Positions 24,075 to 32,933 of a stretch of DNA of 64,000 nt are shown here, one piece after another. Location: NCBI GenBank assembly GCA_050847315.1, contig CP193791.1. The stretch is one strand, 5' to 3'. Source of the stretch: Cedecea sp000277545. GTDB taxonomy: Bacteria > Pseudomonadota > Gammaproteobacteria > Enterobacterales > Enterobacteriaceae. Position 1 is the stretch's first letter, and the number at the start of each line of letters is the position of its first letter. Both the position numbers and the translations under genes were made by a program. The notes beneath the pieces were generated by a model. The model saw nothing but the letters and a program-made list of their open reading frames with translations. It was not told the DNA's origin and did no database searches.

Positions 24075-24962
24075 TTACCACTCAAAGTTGACTGCCGCAT
24101 TGTATGTCACGGCCTTGAAGTCTTCGGTATTGGTTGAAATCCCGGCCTTTGCGGCGACATTTTCATTGAACCGATACCCGCTACCAATGGCCATCGCGCT
24201 GGTAGATTCATACCCGCCTAGCGAGCCAGAAAGGTTGAATTTGCCAACGCTGTAGGGCTGGAAAAGCCCTGAGAGCGCCGCCTGGGAGGCAAACCCACGC
24301 TTCATTTTGTGATCCAGTTTATCCACGCGGTTACCGAGATGGTTAAGATCGCCATTAAGCTGGGTGATGGAGTCCTGGAACTGAGCATTGCTCCTGGCCT
24401 GACTCTGGTTAATGGTATTCTGCTGCGTATTCAGATTTGCCTGAGACTGGTTAATGGCCCCCTGCTGATTGTTCAGATTTGCCTGAGTCTGATTAATGGC
24501 CCCCTGCTGATTGTTCAGATTTGCCTGGGTCTGATTAATGGCCCCCTGCTGATTGTTCAGATTTGCCTGGGTCTGATTAATGGCCCCCTGCTGATTGTTG
24601 ACGTTAGCCTGGTTCGCATTAACCGTGGACTGCTGTTGATTCACCGCATTCTGCTGGCTATTTACGCTGTTCTGGTTCTCATTCCACTCGGCCTGCTTGA
24701 CGTTGGTGGCATTCTGCCGATCGTTGAGCATTTTTTGTTGGTCATTGACTGTCTGCTGTTTTTGAATGCTTTCATTCAGCGCTGAATCAATGGTATCAAC
24801 GTTATTTTTAATATCACCGAAATTTCCATTAGTTTTATCAGCATCAGCATGTGAGTTACTGGAAGTCACGTCTGATGACCAGTCCCCCCATTCAAGAGCA
24901 GAGACAGACTGGGTGACTAATAATCCAGAAACAAGAAAGGCCAACAAAGACTTATTATTCAT
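24075..24962 (-). CDS. YadA-like trimeric autotransporter with a heptad-repeat stalk
   Basis: The 295-residue protein has a signal peptide (residues 1-22, ending VSA), a short Ser/Asn/Asp-rich segment, a coiled-coil stalk, and a C-terminal YadA anchor (about 208-295, LGNRVDKLDHKMKRGFASQAALSGLFQPY... ending in Trp). The stalk at 69-194 is 18 uninterrupted heptads with Gln at position 1 and Asn at position 5 of every heptad and mostly Val/Ile/Leu at position 4. No YadA head motif is seen, so the surface part is unusually small. The ATG with GGAG 8 nt upstream is preferred over an upstream GTG. It should form an outer-membrane trimer; the ligand is unknown. Confidence 0.9.
   Translation of the reverse strand: MNNKSLLAFLVSGLLVTQSVSALEWGDWSSDVTSSNSHADADKTNGNFGDIKNNVDTIDSALNESIQKQQTVNDQQKMLNDRQNATNVKQAEWNENQNSVNSQQNAVNQQQSTVNANQANVNNQQGAINQTQANLNNQQGAINQTQANLNNQQGAINQTQANLNNQQGAINQSQANLNTQQNTINQSQARSNAQFQDSITQLNGDLNHLGNRVDKLDHKMKRGFASQAALSGLFQPYSVGKFNLSGSLGGYESTSAMAIGSGYRFNENVAAKAGISTNTEDFKAVTYNAAVNFEW
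24423..24590 (-). repeat. Four 42-bp tandem repeats inside the adhesin gene
   Basis: Four consecutive 42-bp units encode residues 125-180. Three encode the same 14 residues (QGAINQTQANLNNQ) and the fourth differs at two residues. Near-identity at DNA level suggests recent expansion and potential for length variation. Confidence 0.9.
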
Positions 24963-25454
24963 TAAAATCACTCCATTATTATAATAAAACCATTACTGTG
25001 CGGAGAAATTATTCATAAATAGAATTAACAAGGCAACACAGAAATAATGATAAAAATAGCCTGAAGTGAATATTCCTATCCATAAAAAATAAAATTAACC
25101 AGTTGTTTTTAAAACAATAAAAACAAAAAAATAACAAATTTGACATAAACAAACACATCAAAAACCACCAGACTTTCAGAATTCACCTCGGGCAAAAGTG
25201 GTAAAAAATCGATAATAAAAATCAGATTTAGCAATAAGAGAAAACCATACACATACCAAAAAAAACAAGATAAATAGATGAGATGAAGATCAGTTAGCTT
25301 TTATTGATGACTCTCATTACCTTCCATCGCTTTAACGTCAAATTTCCCGCAGCCTGTATGCGACAGGCTAACCCTCTGCCCTGAGATAAGAATGGCGTGA
25401 AAATATTCCGATTTATCGACTATCCTCCTGTTAAGAAAAAAGGAGCTTAGCCTG
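24963..25454. other. AT-rich gene-free region between the adhesin and UbiB-like genes
   Basis: This 492-bp stretch has long A and T runs and no open frame of note. It must carry the divergent promoters of the adhesin and the UbiB-like gene. The base composition differs visibly from the flanking core genes and is typical of H-NS-bound horizontally acquired DNA. Confidence 0.6.
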
Positions 25455-27095
25455 ATGCTGAAAATGATTATGGTCACCGCCCGCGATCGCGTGAGGCTGC
25501 AGGAAATTATCGGTGTTTTCCTTCGCTATGGATTGCAGGACATTGTGCGTTTGCTGGGCCTGGCCTCGCTGCATGACAAAATTCGCGGCGGCAGCCAACA
25601 CGATGCTTTACCGATGCCGCAGCGCCTGTGCGCGGCGCTGGAAGAACTGGGCCCGACGTTCGTTAAGCTCGGGCAAATCCTCTCAACCCGTAGCGACCTG
25701 CTTGACCCCGCATGGACGGAAGCGCTTAGCCAGTTGAATTCGAGCGCCAGCCCTCTGCCCTGGCCGCAGCTTGAACCAGGCGTTGTAGCGACGCTCGGGG
25801 CTTCGCCTGCGGAGGTTTTCGCTACCTTTGATGAAACCCCGCTGGCCAGTGGCTCGATAGCACAAATTCACCGGGCCACGCTGAAAAATGGCGACGAGGT
25901 TATCGTCAAAATTCAGCGCCCCGGGATTGAAACAACCCTCAAGGCCGACCTGCGTTTACTCCGTTACCTCGCGGAAAGTCTGGAGCAGCAGAGCGCGGGG
26001 CTGGCTCGCTTTCAGCCGGTGATGCTGGTGCGTTATCTGGAAAACGCCCTGAATCAGGAACTGGATTTTTGCCATGAAGCAGCCAACGGGGAAAAGATTT
26101 ATCAGTTTTTCGCCGACAACGACGACGTCGTCATCCCCAGGATTTATTGGGACTGGTGCCACCCTACGCTGATGGTACAGGCATTTTTGCCCGGCGTAGC
26201 GCCGGTTGACGGCCAGCAGCTTGCCGCCGCCGGGTTTGATGGCCCCTTGTTGGCGCGTAAAGGCGCGACAGCGTTTATCAATATGCTCTTTGACCTGCGG
26301 ACTTACCACGCAGATCCGCATCCCGGCAACGTCATGGCCCTGACGGGCAACCGGGTCGGCTTCATTGATTTCGGCATGGTGGGAAGCCTGAGCCAGGCGC
26401 GACGCGACGAGCTGCTGTCGCTGATTTATGCCATCAGCGAGCGTGACGCCAGCGGGATTGTCGATGCCCTCATCGCCTGGAGTGGCCAGGAGACAGTAGA
26501 TCTTACCGAACTGGAACTTGCAGCCAGCTATTTTCTGCAAAAACAGGGCAATCTCCCGCTACAGCTGGGAAAAGCGCTGACCGATATGCTTTCCACCATC
26601 CGGGAATTCCAGCTGGCGCTGCCGCCGGATTTGGTTTTATTGTTTAAGGCGTTGATCACCGCGGACGGCGTATTGCTGAGAATGGATCCGCAGTTCGACA
26701 TTATTCGCATTCTTCGCCCGGAGATTAAGCAGGAGCTGTTAAAACGCTATACCCGCCTCGGGAGCCGCAGACGCCTGCTTAAACTCGGCAACCAGCTTCT
26801 TGAGGGAGGTGATTCGCTGCCGCAGACCCTACGTCTGGTGATGCAAAGGCTTCGTCACGGTAAGCTGCACGCGGACATTAACGTAGAGAATATTAACCAG
26901 CTCGGAAAGTCGCTGGAGCGAGCGGCCTCTACTCTGGCGCTCGCCCTTGTTTTAGCCGCCCTGACAATCGCGATAGCTCCATGGCTGCTCGGGTTGAACT
27001 GGACGCTGTTTGGCATCCCATTTTTCCCTGTACTTGGCTTGTTGTGTGCTATTGCGGGAAGCGCATGGCTGGTTATTCGGTTGTTAAGGCGATGA
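25455..27095 (+). CDS. ABC1/UbiB-family atypical kinase-like protein
   Basis: The 546-residue protein has the ABC1/ADCK/UbiB fold. Visible are the KxGQ motif (FVKLGQILSTRSDLL, Lys71-Gln74), the Ala-rich nucleotide loop in LASGSIAQIHRA, the catalytic-loop-like HADPHPGN and the metal motif IDFGM. Two hydrophobic helices at about 495-545 anchor it in the membrane, as in UbiB. UbiB supports ubiquinone synthesis, and its gene normally lies with ubiE/ubiJ elsewhere, so this is probably a paralogue of unknown role. E. coli K-12 has no gene at this place. An AAGGAGC site precedes the ATG. Confidence 0.85.
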   Translation: MLKMIMVTARDRVRLQEIIGVFLRYGLQDIVRLLGLASLHDKIRGGSQHDALPMPQRLCAALEELGPTFVKLGQILSTRSDLLDPAWTEALSQLNSSASPLPWPQLEPGVVATLGASPAEVFATFDETPLASGSIAQIHRATLKNGDEVIVKIQRPGIETTLKADLRLLRYLAESLEQQSAGLARFQPVMLVRYLENALNQELDFCHEAANGEKIYQFFADNDDVVIPRIYWDWCHPTLMVQAFLPGVAPVDGQQLAAAGFDGPLLARKGATAFINMLFDLRTYHADPHPGNVMALTGNRVGFIDFGMVGSLSQARRDELLSLIYAISERDASGIVDALIAWSGQETVDLTELELAASYFLQKQGNLPLQLGKALTDMLSTIREFQLALPPDLVLLFKALITADGVLLRMDPQFDIIRILRPEIKQELLKRYTRLGSRRRLLKLGNQLLEGGDSLPQTLRLVMQRLRHGKLHADINVENINQLGKSLERAASTLALALVLAALTIAIAPWLLGLNWTLFGIPFFPVLGLLCAIAGSAWLVIRLLRR

Positions 27096-27097
27096 GA

Positions 27098-27132
27098 TTT
27101 ACGACATCGGAGCCAGGTTCCGATGTCGTAAA
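27098..27132. terminator. Strong hairpin between convergent genes
   Basis: A perfect 14-bp stem (tttacgacatcgga / tccgatgtcgtaaa) with a 7-nt loop fills the gap between the UbiB-like and CPBP genes. No long T tract follows on either strand, so it may be a 3'-end stabiliser rather than a classical terminator. Confidence 0.6.
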
Positions 27133-27135
27133 AAA

Positions 27136-27963
27136 TTAGTGCACAGAATGCTGCAGCGCCGGATAGGTAAACAGCAATAAATGGGTCATATTCAGCCCGA
27201 CATGAAACGCCACGGCAACCCACAGCCGCCCGCTCCACATCCACGCCAGGCCGTAAATAAGCCCCGCCAGTGCGGCAAAAACAATCAGCAGCGGGCCACC
27301 GGCGAAATGCAGTCCGCCAAATATCGCGGCTGAAATAATCAGCGCCACAACCGGGTGCATAAAGCCGGATAAACGCTGCTGGAGATACCCCCGGAAGAGC
27401 GCTTCCTCCGCCAGCGAAACAAAGAAAATATTTGCGAACAGGAACGGCGGCAGCCACTGCGGGAAATGAGGTTCAATCTTTAAGCCACCCAAAGCTACCG
27501 CCAATAGCAACAGCCCTGGGATCAAAGCAATCAGCAAGATCCACCAGAGCTTAGCGGGCTGATATTTCGGCTCGCTGACGAACAGCGACTTCATCATCAC
27601 CAGCAAAATAAAGGGCACCAGCGCTTTGTCGAAGTTGTAATACATGGAAAACGGCGCACTTTGCGGCCCGGCGGTCACCGAGTCCAGCACCTTTGGATTA
27701 TGGAAACCGGGAATAACATGGATGGTCAGCGCTACTGCGGCGGCGACCAGCAAAAATTCAAGCACATAGCGCACGGGCTTTCTGTTTGCGGCTTTTAAAT
27801 AAGCGACGGCAAGAGCGGTCATTACCGCCAGTGAAGCCAGTGCCCGCCAGTCGAGTACACCGTCAACGGCACCCCATACCACGGTCACCAGTAATAATCC
27901 GAGGGAAATTTTTTTATTAAATTGTAAAACCAGTAAGGCGGCTGCCAGCAATATCCACATCAT
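27136..27963 (-). CDS. CPBP family intramembrane metalloprotease
   Basis: The 275-residue membrane protein has about eight hydrophobic segments and the CPBP (Abi/CAAX) signature: EEALFRG at 186-192, GGLHF with His219, and a later FHVGLNMTH. These residues form the intramembrane metal site of Rce1-like proteases. Bacterial members process or protect against small peptides or have unknown roles. Two ATG codons lie in tandem; the second has better spacing from AAGGA. The gene is convergent with the UbiB-like gene and lies downstream of menI on the same strand after a terminator. Confidence 0.85.
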   Translation of the reverse strand: MMWILLAAALLVLQFNKKISLGLLLVTVVWGAVDGVLDWRALASLAVMTALAVAYLKAANRKPVRYVLEFLLVAAAVALTIHVIPGFHNPKVLDSVTAGPQSAPFSMYYNFDKALVPFILLVMMKSLFVSEPKYQPAKLWWILLIALIPGLLLLAVALGGLKIEPHFPQWLPPFLFANIFFVSLAEEALFRGYLQQRLSGFMHPVVALIISAAIFGGLHFAGGPLLIVFAALAGLIYGLAWMWSGRLWVAVAFHVGLNMTHLLLFTYPALQHSVH

Positions 27964-28049
27964 TTTTCCTTAAGCCTGAAAACATCATGAGGCAGGTTTT
28001 TTAACAAAATGGGTGGTGGATATATAGTTTTTTAAAGAAATAATCACAA

Positions 28050-28088
28050 ATTAAAACAATCCCACGTCCCCGAGGGCTGAACGTGGGA
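28050..28088 (-). terminator. Terminator after menI
   Basis: An 8-bp stem (tcccacgt / acgtggga) is followed on the minus strand by TTGTTTTAATTT. It marks the end of the ydiJ-menI unit. Confidence 0.7.
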
Positions 28089-28105
28089 ATATTTTAGCCG
28101 TTGCT

Positions 28106-28516
28106 TTACACCACCGCCGTAGTCAGGCGGGAGGTACAGCACAGCTGGTCTTGCTGATCGTAGATATCAATTTGCCACACCTGATGACGACGCCCCGCGT
28201 GCACCGCGCGACAAACGCCGCGCACCACGCCTTCTCGCGCCGAGCGGATATGATTGGCGTTCACTTCCAGCCCAACCACCTTCTGGTCGCCTTCGGTGCA
28301 CAGGTAGCCTGCTACGGAACCCAGCGTTTCCGCCAGCACCACCGACGCGCCACCGTGCAGCAGGCCAAACGGCTGCCGGGTGCGCTCATCCACCGGCATG
28401 GTGGCCTCAATTTCGTTGTCGTCAAAACGCGTAAATTCAATGCCTACATGGCCGACCATATTGTTCGCGCCCATTTTATTGAGCGCGGCAAGCGTGGCTT
28501 CACGTCGCCAAATCAT
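28106..28516 (-). CDS. menI: 1,4-dihydroxy-2-naphthoyl-CoA hydrolase MenI (YdiI)
   Basis: The 136-residue hotdog-fold thioesterase hydrolyses 1,4-dihydroxy-2-naphthoyl-CoA in menaquinone synthesis. The active-site stretch HGGASVVLAETLGS contains the catalytic Glu63. The length equals the E. coli protein. Its ATG overlaps the ydiJ stop (ATGA), so both genes are co-translated as in E. coli. Confidence 0.96.
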   Translation of the reverse strand: MIWRREATLAALNKMGANNMVGHVGIEFTRFDDNEIEATMPVDERTRQPFGLLHGGASVVLAETLGSVAGYLCTEGDQKVVGLEVNANHIRSAREGVVRGVCRAVHAGRRHQVWQIDIYDQQDQLCCTSRLTTAVV

Positions 28517-31500
28517 CCGATAATCTCCAGAAGAGCCTGTAATGGATGCCGTACGCCGTTGCCCTCAACGCGCTTGACCTGGCTGCGGCAGGAGTAGCCG
28601 GTTGCCAGACAGCGGTTGCGCGGCAGGCGCTGCATCGCCTGATGCCAGGAGAGTTCATAGATGCCCAATGAATTGGCGAGATTCTTCACCTCGTGACCGT
28701 AAGTGCCAGCCATGCCGCAGCAGCCAACACTCACGCTCTCGAGCTTCGCGCCAAAACGAGCAAAAATACCGGCCCACTGATTCGGTGTCGCCGGCAACGC
28801 CGTTACTTCGGTACAGTGGCCAAAGAGGTACCATGCTTCCCCTCCCGCGCCCTGCACTTCCCGTTCTTTCAGCGCAGTCTGGAGCCATTCGTGCACCAGC
28901 TGCACCTGAAAATCACCGCGCTCTTCGCCTAATGTCTGTTTATATTCATCGCGGTAGCACAGGACCAGCGCCGGATCGACGCCGACCATCGGCATACCCA
29001 GTTTCGCAATGCGGTTCAGGAACTCAGACGTTTTACTCGCCGTGCGCGCAAAACGCTGCATGAACCCTTTAATGTGCTGAGCCTTACCGTTCGGTGAGAA
29101 CGGCAGCACCACAGGTTCAAAGCCTAGCTTATCTGCAAGCTTAATAAAATCAGCCACCACCTGAGCATCGTAATAGCTGGTGAACGGGTCCTGCACCACC
29201 AGCACGGTTTTGGCGCGCTGCTCATCTGAGTAATGCTCCAGCTCTTCCAGCGTGACGTTGGCTGAGCGGTGCCCGACCAACTGCTGCTGCAGCGTCGGCG
29301 TGGACAGCATAGGCAGGTCAACCATACCGATGTGCCTGCGGGACAAACTCTGGACCCACGGCTGGCTCATAAAGAAGTTGAAGGTTTTTGGCGCGCGCGC
29401 CATCAGCGGCGCGTAGCTCTCCACGGAGGCCACAACGTGATCGCGCAGCGGGCGCAGATAGCGCGTGTGGTAAAGCTGCAGGAAGCGAGAGCGGAACTCC
29501 GGCACGTCGATTTTAATCGGGCATTGGGTCGAGCAGGCTTTACAGGCCAGGCAGCCGGACATCGCCTCTTTCACTTCGTGGGAAAAATCGTACTCGCCCT
29601 TGCTGGCGTGCCACGAGTTGCGGGTACGCTCGATAAGGCCTCGCAGGCTGGCGCGCTGCTCCGGCAGCTGTTTCTCAAGCTGCAGCGGGTCAACGCCGCG
29701 TTCGGCCAGCAGCCGCAGCCATTCACGGGTCAGCGTGGCTCGCCCTTTCGGGGAGTGGATACGGTTGCTGGAGATTTTCATCGACGGGCACATCGGGCTT
29801 TTCACGTCGAAGTTAAAGCACAGGCCATTGCCGTTGCACTCCATCGCGCCGCGCCAGGAGGTGCGTACCGCAATCGGGATTTGTCGGTCAAACGTTCCGC
29901 GCTTAACGGCATCGACCTGCATCATCGGGTCGTCCACGCCGAGCGGCGGGCAAATCTTCCCGGGGTTCAGCCGGTTAGCCGGGTCAAACACGGCTTTAAT
30001 CCGGCGCAGTTCTTCATACAGCGTTTCACCGAAGAAGGCCGGGCTGTACTCGGCGCGGAACCCTTTGCCATGTTCGCCCCACAGCAGACCGCCGTATTTT
30101 GCCGTCAGCGCCACCACGTCGTCGGAGATGCTTTTCATCAGCATTTCCTGCTGCGGATCGCACATATCCAGCGCAGGGCGAACGTGCAACACGCCTGCAT
30201 CAACGTGACCAAACATCCCGTAGCTCAGGTTGTGGCTGTCCAGCAGAGCGCGGAATTCAACAATGTAGTCCGCCAGATGCTGCGGCGGCACGCAGGTGTC
30301 TTCGGCAAACGGAATCGGTTTAGCCTGCCCTTTGGCGTTCCCCAGCAGGCCAACGGCTTTTTTCCGCATGCCGTAGATTTTTTCGATACCGGCCAGCTCG
30401 TCACAAACCTGCCAGCCAATCACCCCGCCCTCGCCTGCGGCTATTAGCGCATCGAGGCGAGCACATAGCTCAGTGACCTGGCCGTCGATCAGTGCCTGGT
30501 CGTCCCCGGCAAATTCAACGATGTTCAGCCCGAGCATCTCTTTGTTCGGCACGTCGGTGATCAATTCGCTGACCGAGTGCCAGACGATATCTTCCCGCGC
30601 CAGGTTCAGGACTTTGGAATCGACGGTTTCCACCGACAGCGCCCGAGCATCCACCATAAAGGGCGCGTTACGCAGGGCTGAATCGAAGGAGTCATACTTG
30701 ACGTTCACCAGCCGGCGCACTTTCGGCAAGCGGGTGATATCCAGCTTCGCCTCGGTGATAAAGGCCAGCGTCCCCTCGGAGCCGGTAAGAATGCGGGTTA
30801 AATCGAACTTGCTTAGATCGTCATTAAAGACGTGGCGCAGGTCATAGCCGGTAAGAAAGCGGTTTAGTTTGGGGAATTTATCGATAATCAGCTCACGCTG
30901 CTCGCGGCAGCGTTCAAGCACGGTGCGGTAGATTTTACCGCTCGATGTCTCTTCGCGGCCCAGCTCTTCGGCAAGCCCGGTTGCCATCTGGTGCGTGTCC
31001 AGAATTTCACCGTCCATCAGCACGGCGCGCACGCCCAGCACATGATCGGAGGTTTTACCGTACACCAGCGATCCCTGCCCGGAGGCATCGGTATTAATCA
31101 TTCCTCCCAGCGTGGCACGGTTACTGGTCGACAATTCCGGGGCAAAGAAGTAGCCGTGCGGCTTCAGGAACTGGTTGAGCTGGTCTTTAATCACGCCGGC
31201 TTCGACCCGCACCCAACCTTGTTCCGGGTTGATTTCGATAATGCGATTCATGTAGCGGGACATGTCCACCACGATGCCGCCGTTCAGCGACTGCCCGTTG
31301 GTGCCGGTGCCGCCGCCGCGCGGGGTAAACACCAGGGATTTAAAGCGCTCTTCGGAGGCCACGCGGGTAATCAGCGTGACGTCGGCGGTTGAACGAGGGA
31401 AAAGCACCGCATCCGGCAGCAGTTGGTAAATACTGTTGTCGGTCGCCATGGTCAGGCGGTCTGCGTAGCTAGTGGCGGTATCGCCGGTAAAGCCCTGTTG

Positions 31501-31569
31501 CTCCAGTGATGCTAAATAGCTGAGCACCAGCTGAACGACGCCAGGTGCCTGAGAAATTTGTGGGATCAT
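28513..31569 (-). CDS. ydiJ: D-2-hydroxyglutarate dehydrogenase YdiJ (FAD / 4Fe-4S)
   Basis: The 1018-residue protein combines an N-terminal FAD-binding PCMH domain (PRGGGTGTNGQSLNGG), an FAD-oxidase C-terminal domain, and a ferredoxin-like Fe-S region with CLACKACSTQCP near residue 660, followed by a CCG-type domain with GCCGMAGTYGHE. E. coli YdiJ has been shown to oxidise D-2-hydroxyglutarate. I used the ATG giving MIPQISQAPG, which matches the E. coli start and length. An in-frame ATG 24 codons upstream would encode MEYDKNKTDT, but that stretch carries a PurR-like box. Neither start has a good ribosome site. Confidence 0.93.
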   Translation of the reverse strand: MIPQISQAPGVVQLVLSYLASLEQQGFTGDTATSYADRLTMATDNSIYQLLPDAVLFPRSTADVTLITRVASEERFKSLVFTPRGGGTGTNGQSLNGGIVVDMSRYMNRIIEINPEQGWVRVEAGVIKDQLNQFLKPHGYFFAPELSTSNRATLGGMINTDASGQGSLVYGKTSDHVLGVRAVLMDGEILDTHQMATGLAEELGREETSSGKIYRTVLERCREQRELIIDKFPKLNRFLTGYDLRHVFNDDLSKFDLTRILTGSEGTLAFITEAKLDITRLPKVRRLVNVKYDSFDSALRNAPFMVDARALSVETVDSKVLNLAREDIVWHSVSELITDVPNKEMLGLNIVEFAGDDQALIDGQVTELCARLDALIAAGEGGVIGWQVCDELAGIEKIYGMRKKAVGLLGNAKGQAKPIPFAEDTCVPPQHLADYIVEFRALLDSHNLSYGMFGHVDAGVLHVRPALDMCDPQQEMLMKSISDDVVALTAKYGGLLWGEHGKGFRAEYSPAFFGETLYEELRRIKAVFDPANRLNPGKICPPLGVDDPMMQVDAVKRGTFDRQIPIAVRTSWRGAMECNGNGLCFNFDVKSPMCPSMKISSNRIHSPKGRATLTREWLRLLAERGVDPLQLEKQLPEQRASLRGLIERTRNSWHASKGEYDFSHEVKEAMSGCLACKACSTQCPIKIDVPEFRSRFLQLYHTRYLRPLRDHVVASVESYAPLMARAPKTFNFFMSQPWVQSLSRRHIGMVDLPMLSTPTLQQQLVGHRSANVTLEELEHYSDEQRAKTVLVVQDPFTSYYDAQVVADFIKLADKLGFEPVVLPFSPNGKAQHIKGFMQRFARTASKTSEFLNRIAKLGMPMVGVDPALVLCYRDEYKQTLGEERGDFQVQLVHEWLQTALKEREVQGAGGEAWYLFGHCTEVTALPATPNQWAGIFARFGAKLESVSVGCCGMAGTYGHEVKNLANSLGIYELSWHQAMQRLPRNRCLATGYSCRSQVKRVEGNGVRHPLQALLEIIG

Positions 31570-31598
31570 TGACGGGTCGACCCTGTGTTGCTTAGTAA

Positions 31599-31614
31599 GA
31601 GTTATCGTTTGCGT
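31599..31614 (+). promoter_or_regulatory. PurR-like box between ydiJ and ydiK
   Basis: GAGTTATCGTTTGCGT has a perfect right half (CGTTTGCGT) of the PUR box and 11 of 16 matches overall. E. coli ydiK belongs to the PurR regulon as I recall, and the position between the divergent genes fits. Confidence 0.6.
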
Positions 31615-31772
31615 GTCTGTTTTGTTTTTATCATATTCCATCGCGATTTGCGGCTGTTATTTCAGATAACGCGATGCGAAATGCACCTGTCAAAAATCGA
31701 GGAAATACATCATCATTAAATTATCGCCATGCGAATTTAGCGCGGGTGCATTTTATTGAGGTGATTCTTCCT

Positions 31773-32891
31773 ATGATCAAAGTCAGTCAGCCAAAGGATC
31801 TGCTGCAGATCCTGCTGTCCGTGCTGTTTATTTCGGTGATGATTCTTGCCTGTCTGTGGATTGTCCGCCCGTTTGTTTTGGGCTTCGCCTGGGCCGGAAC
31901 CATCGTCATTGCGACCTGGCCGCTGCTCATCAAATTGCAAAATCTGCTGTGGGGCAAACGCTCCCTTGCGGTGCTGGTGATGACGCTGCTCCTGCTGATG
32001 CTGTTTGTCATCCCGGTCGCGATGTTAGTGAACAGTCTGGTGGACAACAGCGGCCCGGTGATTAACTGGGCGACCAAAGGGCACATGGCGCTGCCCGCCT
32101 TCGAATGGCTGCACAGCGTCCCACTTATTGGCGATAAACTTTACAGCGGCTGGAACACGCTGGTGAGCAGCGGCGGCAGTGCGATTATGGAAAAGGTCCG
32201 ACCCTATATCGGCACGACGACCAGTTGGTTCCTTGGTCAGGCCGTACACATAGGTACTCTGCTTGTGCATCTCGGCCTGATGCTGCTGTTCAGCGTGCTG
32301 CTGTATGCCAAAGGTGAGACGCTGGGGAACGGCATTCGTCATTTCGCCTTCCGCCTCGCGGACAAACGCGGTGATGCCGCCGTACTGCTGGCCGGCCAGG
32401 CGATTCGCGCCGTAGCGCTGGGCGTGGTTGTCACCGCGCTAGCACAGGGTGTACTGGGCGGTATTGGCCTGGCGGTGTCCGGCATTCCTTACGCCGCGCT
32501 GCTTACGGTGCTGATGGTGCTTAGCTGCCTGATTCAGCTTGGCCCGCTGGTGATTCTGGTGCCCGCCATTATCTGGCTGTACTGGAGCGGCGATACCACC
32601 TGGGGGACGGTGCTGCTGGTATGGAGTTGTGTCGTTGGCACCATGGATAACGTGATTCGCCCGGTGCTTATTCGCATGGGCGCGGACTTGCCGATGATTC
32701 TGATTCTTTCCGGCGTGATCGGCGGCTTGATTGCCTTCGGGATGATTGGCCTGTTTATCGGCCCGGTGCTGCTGGCGGTTTCTTATCGCCTGATTTCGGT
32801 CTGGATGCACGAGGCGCCTGCCCCACAGGACGATCCACAAGAGGTGGTCGAACTGCTTGAGGAGCAGCAGACGCTGAATGTGAAGAAATAA
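31773..32891 (+). CDS. ydiK: AI-2E transporter family membrane protein YdiK
   Basis: The 372-residue protein has about eight hydrophobic segments and belongs to the AI-2E transporter family. The family end motif GGLIAFGMIGLFIGPVLLAV is clear near residues 318-340. E. coli YdiK has no firmly known substrate. The start MIKVSQPKDL is chosen to match E. coli, with GAGG 10 nt upstream; a longer frame of 33 extra codons lacks support. It is divergent from ydiJ and precedes rprA, as in E. coli. Confidence 0.92.
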   Translation: MIKVSQPKDLLQILLSVLFISVMILACLWIVRPFVLGFAWAGTIVIATWPLLIKLQNLLWGKRSLAVLVMTLLLLMLFVIPVAMLVNSLVDNSGPVINWATKGHMALPAFEWLHSVPLIGDKLYSGWNTLVSSGGSAIMEKVRPYIGTTTSWFLGQAVHIGTLLVHLGLMLLFSVLLYAKGETLGNGIRHFAFRLADKRGDAAVLLAGQAIRAVALGVVVTALAQGVLGGIGLAVSGIPYAALLTVLMVLSCLIQLGPLVILVPAIIWLYWSGDTTWGTVLLVWSCVVGTMDNVIRPVLIRMGADLPMILILSGVIGGLIAFGMIGLFIGPVLLAVSYRLISVWMHEAPAPQDDPQEVVELLEEQQTLNVKK

Positions 32892-32898
32892 AGATGCG

Positions 32899-32933
32899 GA
32901 GGGTTTGAGGAGTTCCTGTTCGCTCAAACCCTC
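32899..32933 (+). terminator. Hairpin after ydiK
   Basis: Perfect 11-bp arms (gagggtttgag / ctcaaaccctc) with a 13-nt loop begin 8 bp after the ydiK stop. No T tract follows, so it may act by blocking exonucleases or with Rho. The next 250 bp are the rprA promoter region. Confidence 0.55.

Noticed and set aside
23894..24091. 65-codon open frame between suf and the adhesin gene
   Set aside because: No ribosome site, no recognisable sequence, and its end overlaps the 3' end of the opposing adhesin gene.
24423..24590. Regular 42-bp repeats considered as a CRISPR array
   Set aside because: The units are contiguous with no unique spacers and lie in frame inside the adhesin gene, encoding heptad pairs.
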